10,150 nucleotides of DNA from Thiobacillus sp. (GTDB lineage: Bacteria > Pseudomonadota > Gammaproteobacteria > Burkholderiales > Thiobacillaceae): contig DONB01000002.1 of assembly GCA_003510325.1 (NCBI GenBank), positions 10,116-20,265 on the forward strand, written 5' to 3'. Positions 8,584-10,150 of this stretch are shown here, in pieces; position 1 is the stretch's first letter, and each line of letters opens with the position of its first letter. The notes under the pieces were generated by a model. That model made no database searches. It saw nothing but the letters and a program-made list of their open reading frames with translations, and had not been told where the DNA came from. The position numbers were made by a program, and so were the translations under genes.

Positions 8584-10150
8584 TTGCTGAGCACATTGTT
8601 TGGGCGGCTTGTCGGCTTTGCGGCCGGGCTGGTCTTTTTGCTCGGCGCGCCGGCCGTCGCGGCGTCCCTGTCCACCGCTCTGGCGTATCCGTCCGCCATC
8701 GGGCAGTCCACGCGTTTTTTGCAGGAGCAGCACGGCCGGCTCCAGCTGGCCGATGCGATGGCGGCCCTTGGGGCAGGAAAATTCACCCCCGGGAAAAGCC
8801 CGGTCCTGAACTTCGGCATCGGCGCCAGGCCGGTGTGGATACATTTCGCGGTGGACAATCCGGGCGCCGCACCGGCGCAAAAAAGACTGTCCATCGAAAC
8901 CGCCTGGCTCGACCGTATCGAGGTGTATGTCCGCCATCGCGGCGAAACCGTCGCGGCTCACCGCCTCGGCGACACGCTGGCCTTCGCGCAGCGTCCGGTG
9001 GCGAGCCGGTATTTCTTGCTGGACCAGACTTTCGGGGCGGGCGTCAGCGAGGTATTCGTTCGCGTGGAAACGCCCGATCCCATGGTCGTTCCGATCCACC
9101 TGCTGGACCCCGAGGCATCGCGAGCCCGGCAGATGGAGCAGGAATTCAGCTACGGCATCGTGTACGGTTTCCTGCTCGCGCTGCTGGCCTACAACGCCAT
9201 TCTTTACCTTAGCCTGCGCAGCACGCGCTACCTGTACTACGCGCTCTATCTGGCGATGTTCGTGGCGATGAACGTCGCCTACACCGGCCATGGCTACGCC
9301 TGGCTATGGCCCGATTCGCTGGCCTGGCAGCAGTGGTCCAACCCGATCCTGATGTTCCTGTATGGCGTCAGCGGCCTCGTGTTCGCCACCCGCTTTCTCG
9401 ATCTGCGGGTGTTTTTCCCGCGGGCGCGCAAGGCAGTCATCGCGTTCTGCGCGGCATTTGGCGTGCTGCTCGCGGCGGCCTTCGTGCTGGGCAGCCAGAA
9501 GGCCGCCCTGCTCGCCACCTTCACGTTCGCTTTTCTGTTCACCTTCATCATGCTGGCCCTGGGGGCCCTCTCGGTCCACGCAGGCCAGAAGCCGGCCAGG
9601 TATTTCCTCATCGCCGCCTTTGCCGCCATGGTGGGCGCCGTGCTGACGACGCTGTCCACCTGGGGCTTCATTCCCCACAACAGCTGGACTTTCCGCGCGG
9701 TGGAGATCGGCATGCTGATCGACGCCACGCTGCTCGCACTGGCGCTGGGATACCAGTTCCGCGTTGGCCAGGAGGAACGGCTGCGGGCCGAGCGTCTGGC
9801 GCAGCTCGATCCGCTGACGGGGCTGAACAATCGGCGCGCCTTCTACGACAAGACCAGCCCGCTGTGGAGCCAGGCGATTCGCCATCGGCACGAGACTTCG
9901 GTGATGCTGCTCGACATCGACCGCTTCAAGCAGATCAACGACGTCCACGGCCACGCGCACGGCGACGAGGTACTGAAGGCCACGGGCGAGCGCTTAAGCA
10001 ACACCGTGGGCGAAGACGGGCTGATCGCCCGGCTCGGCGGTGACGAATTCGCCATCCTCGTGTCCGGCCCCAATGCCAGATGGCGTTGCCGCGACCATGC
10101 GGAAGCCCTGCTGCAGGAAAGCCTCGCCCCGATTGCCTTCGGCGGCAGCC
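8584..10150 (+). CDS. 7TM-DISM sensor diguanylate cyclase, C-terminus cut by window edge
   Basis: At least 522 residues are present. The order is a signal peptide (about residues 1-27, with an A-V-A-A end), a periplasmic DISMED2-type sensor domain (about 35-175, with VWIHFAVDN and LDRIEVYV), a seven-helix 7TMR-DISM membrane domain (about 188-395) and a cytoplasmic GGDEF domain from about 405. In GGDEF, DPLTGLNNRRAF (409-420), LLDIDRFKQIND (442-453), GHAHGD (456-461) and GGDEF (485-489) are all intact, so synthesis of cyclic di-GMP is expected. The RxxD inhibitory I-site position reads GEDG (476-479). No ATG occurs in frame before residue 59, so a TTG start at 8584 (or 8596) is inferred from the signal peptide; no strong ribosome binding site is seen. 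It follows thiC by 36 bases. The rest of GGDEF and anything after it lie outside the window. Confidence 0.9.
   Translation, partial: MLSTLFGRLVGFAAGLVFLLGAPAVAASLSTALAYPSAIGQSTRFLQEQHGRLQLADAMAALGAGKFTPGKSPVLNFGIGARPVWIHFAVDNPGAAPAQKRLSIETAWLDRIEVYVRHRGETVAAHRLGDTLAFAQRPVASRYFLLDQTFGAGVSEVFVRVETPDPMVVPIHLLDPEASRARQMEQEFSYGIVYGFLLALLAYNAILYLSLRSTRYLYYALYLAMFVAMNVAYTGHGYAWLWPDSLAWQQWSNPILMFLYGVSGLVFATRFLDLRVFFPRARKAVIAFCAAFGVLLAAAFVLGSQKAALLATFTFAFLFTFIMLALGALSVHAGQKPARYFLIAAFAAMVGAVLTTLSTWGFIPHNSWTFRAVEIGMLIDATLLALALGYQFRVGQEERLRAERLAQLDPLTGLNNRRAFYDKTSPLWSQAIRHRHETSVMLLDIDRFKQINDVHGHAHGDEVLKATGERLSNTVGEDGLIARLGGDEFAILVSGPNARWRCRDHAEALLQESLAPIAFGGS

Overview
The window is GC-rich, densely coding chromosomal DNA. 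The gene content (KDO transferase, TolC, ThiC under a TPP riboswitch, a 7TM sensor diguanylate cyclase) and the order waaA / tolC / rhodanese / Pcm-like / thiC point to a Gram-negative proteobacterium. A betaproteobacterium of the Thiobacillus/Rhodocyclales/Gallionella type is my best guess; the order matches my memory of that group and was not checked by search. No tRNA, rRNA, insertion sequence, CRISPR array or phage gene is visible.

Left part (1-2686) is a minus-strand cluster. From upstream to downstream it holds: a 30-codon open frame that looks like the truncated start of an NAD-dependent epimerase gene (2594-2686); an intact UDP-glucuronate 4-epimerase-type sugar nucleotide epimerase (1567-2577); a predicted exported protein of unknown function (533-1513); and an unrecognised protein that runs off the left edge (1-494). 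Spacing is short throughout, so one transcript from a promoter near 2711-2740 is likely. The epimerase suggests a link to cell-surface polysaccharide.

Middle part (2687-6374): waaA (2808-4118, plus) attaches KDO to lipid A. It faces the minus-strand set Pcm-like methyltransferase (5721-6374), rhodanese (5399-5716) and TolC-family outer membrane channel (4057-5373). Those three are separated by only 4 and 25 bases and should be one operon. waaA and tolC converge and their coding ends overlap by 62 bp.

Right part (6375-10150): a 229-bp divergent region carries a TPP riboswitch controlling thiC (6604-8547), the enzyme that makes the HMP-P pyrimidine of thiamin. Thirty-six bases after thiC comes a membrane diguanylate cyclase (DISMED2, 7TM and GGDEF regions), cut by the right edge. 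It has no nearby ATG start, and the usual I-site is missing.

Most of the window is housekeeping. The points most worth a second look are the epimerase remnant, the altered substrate motif in the Pcm-like protein, the riboswitch expression platform, and the unknown exported protein with its downstream neighbour.
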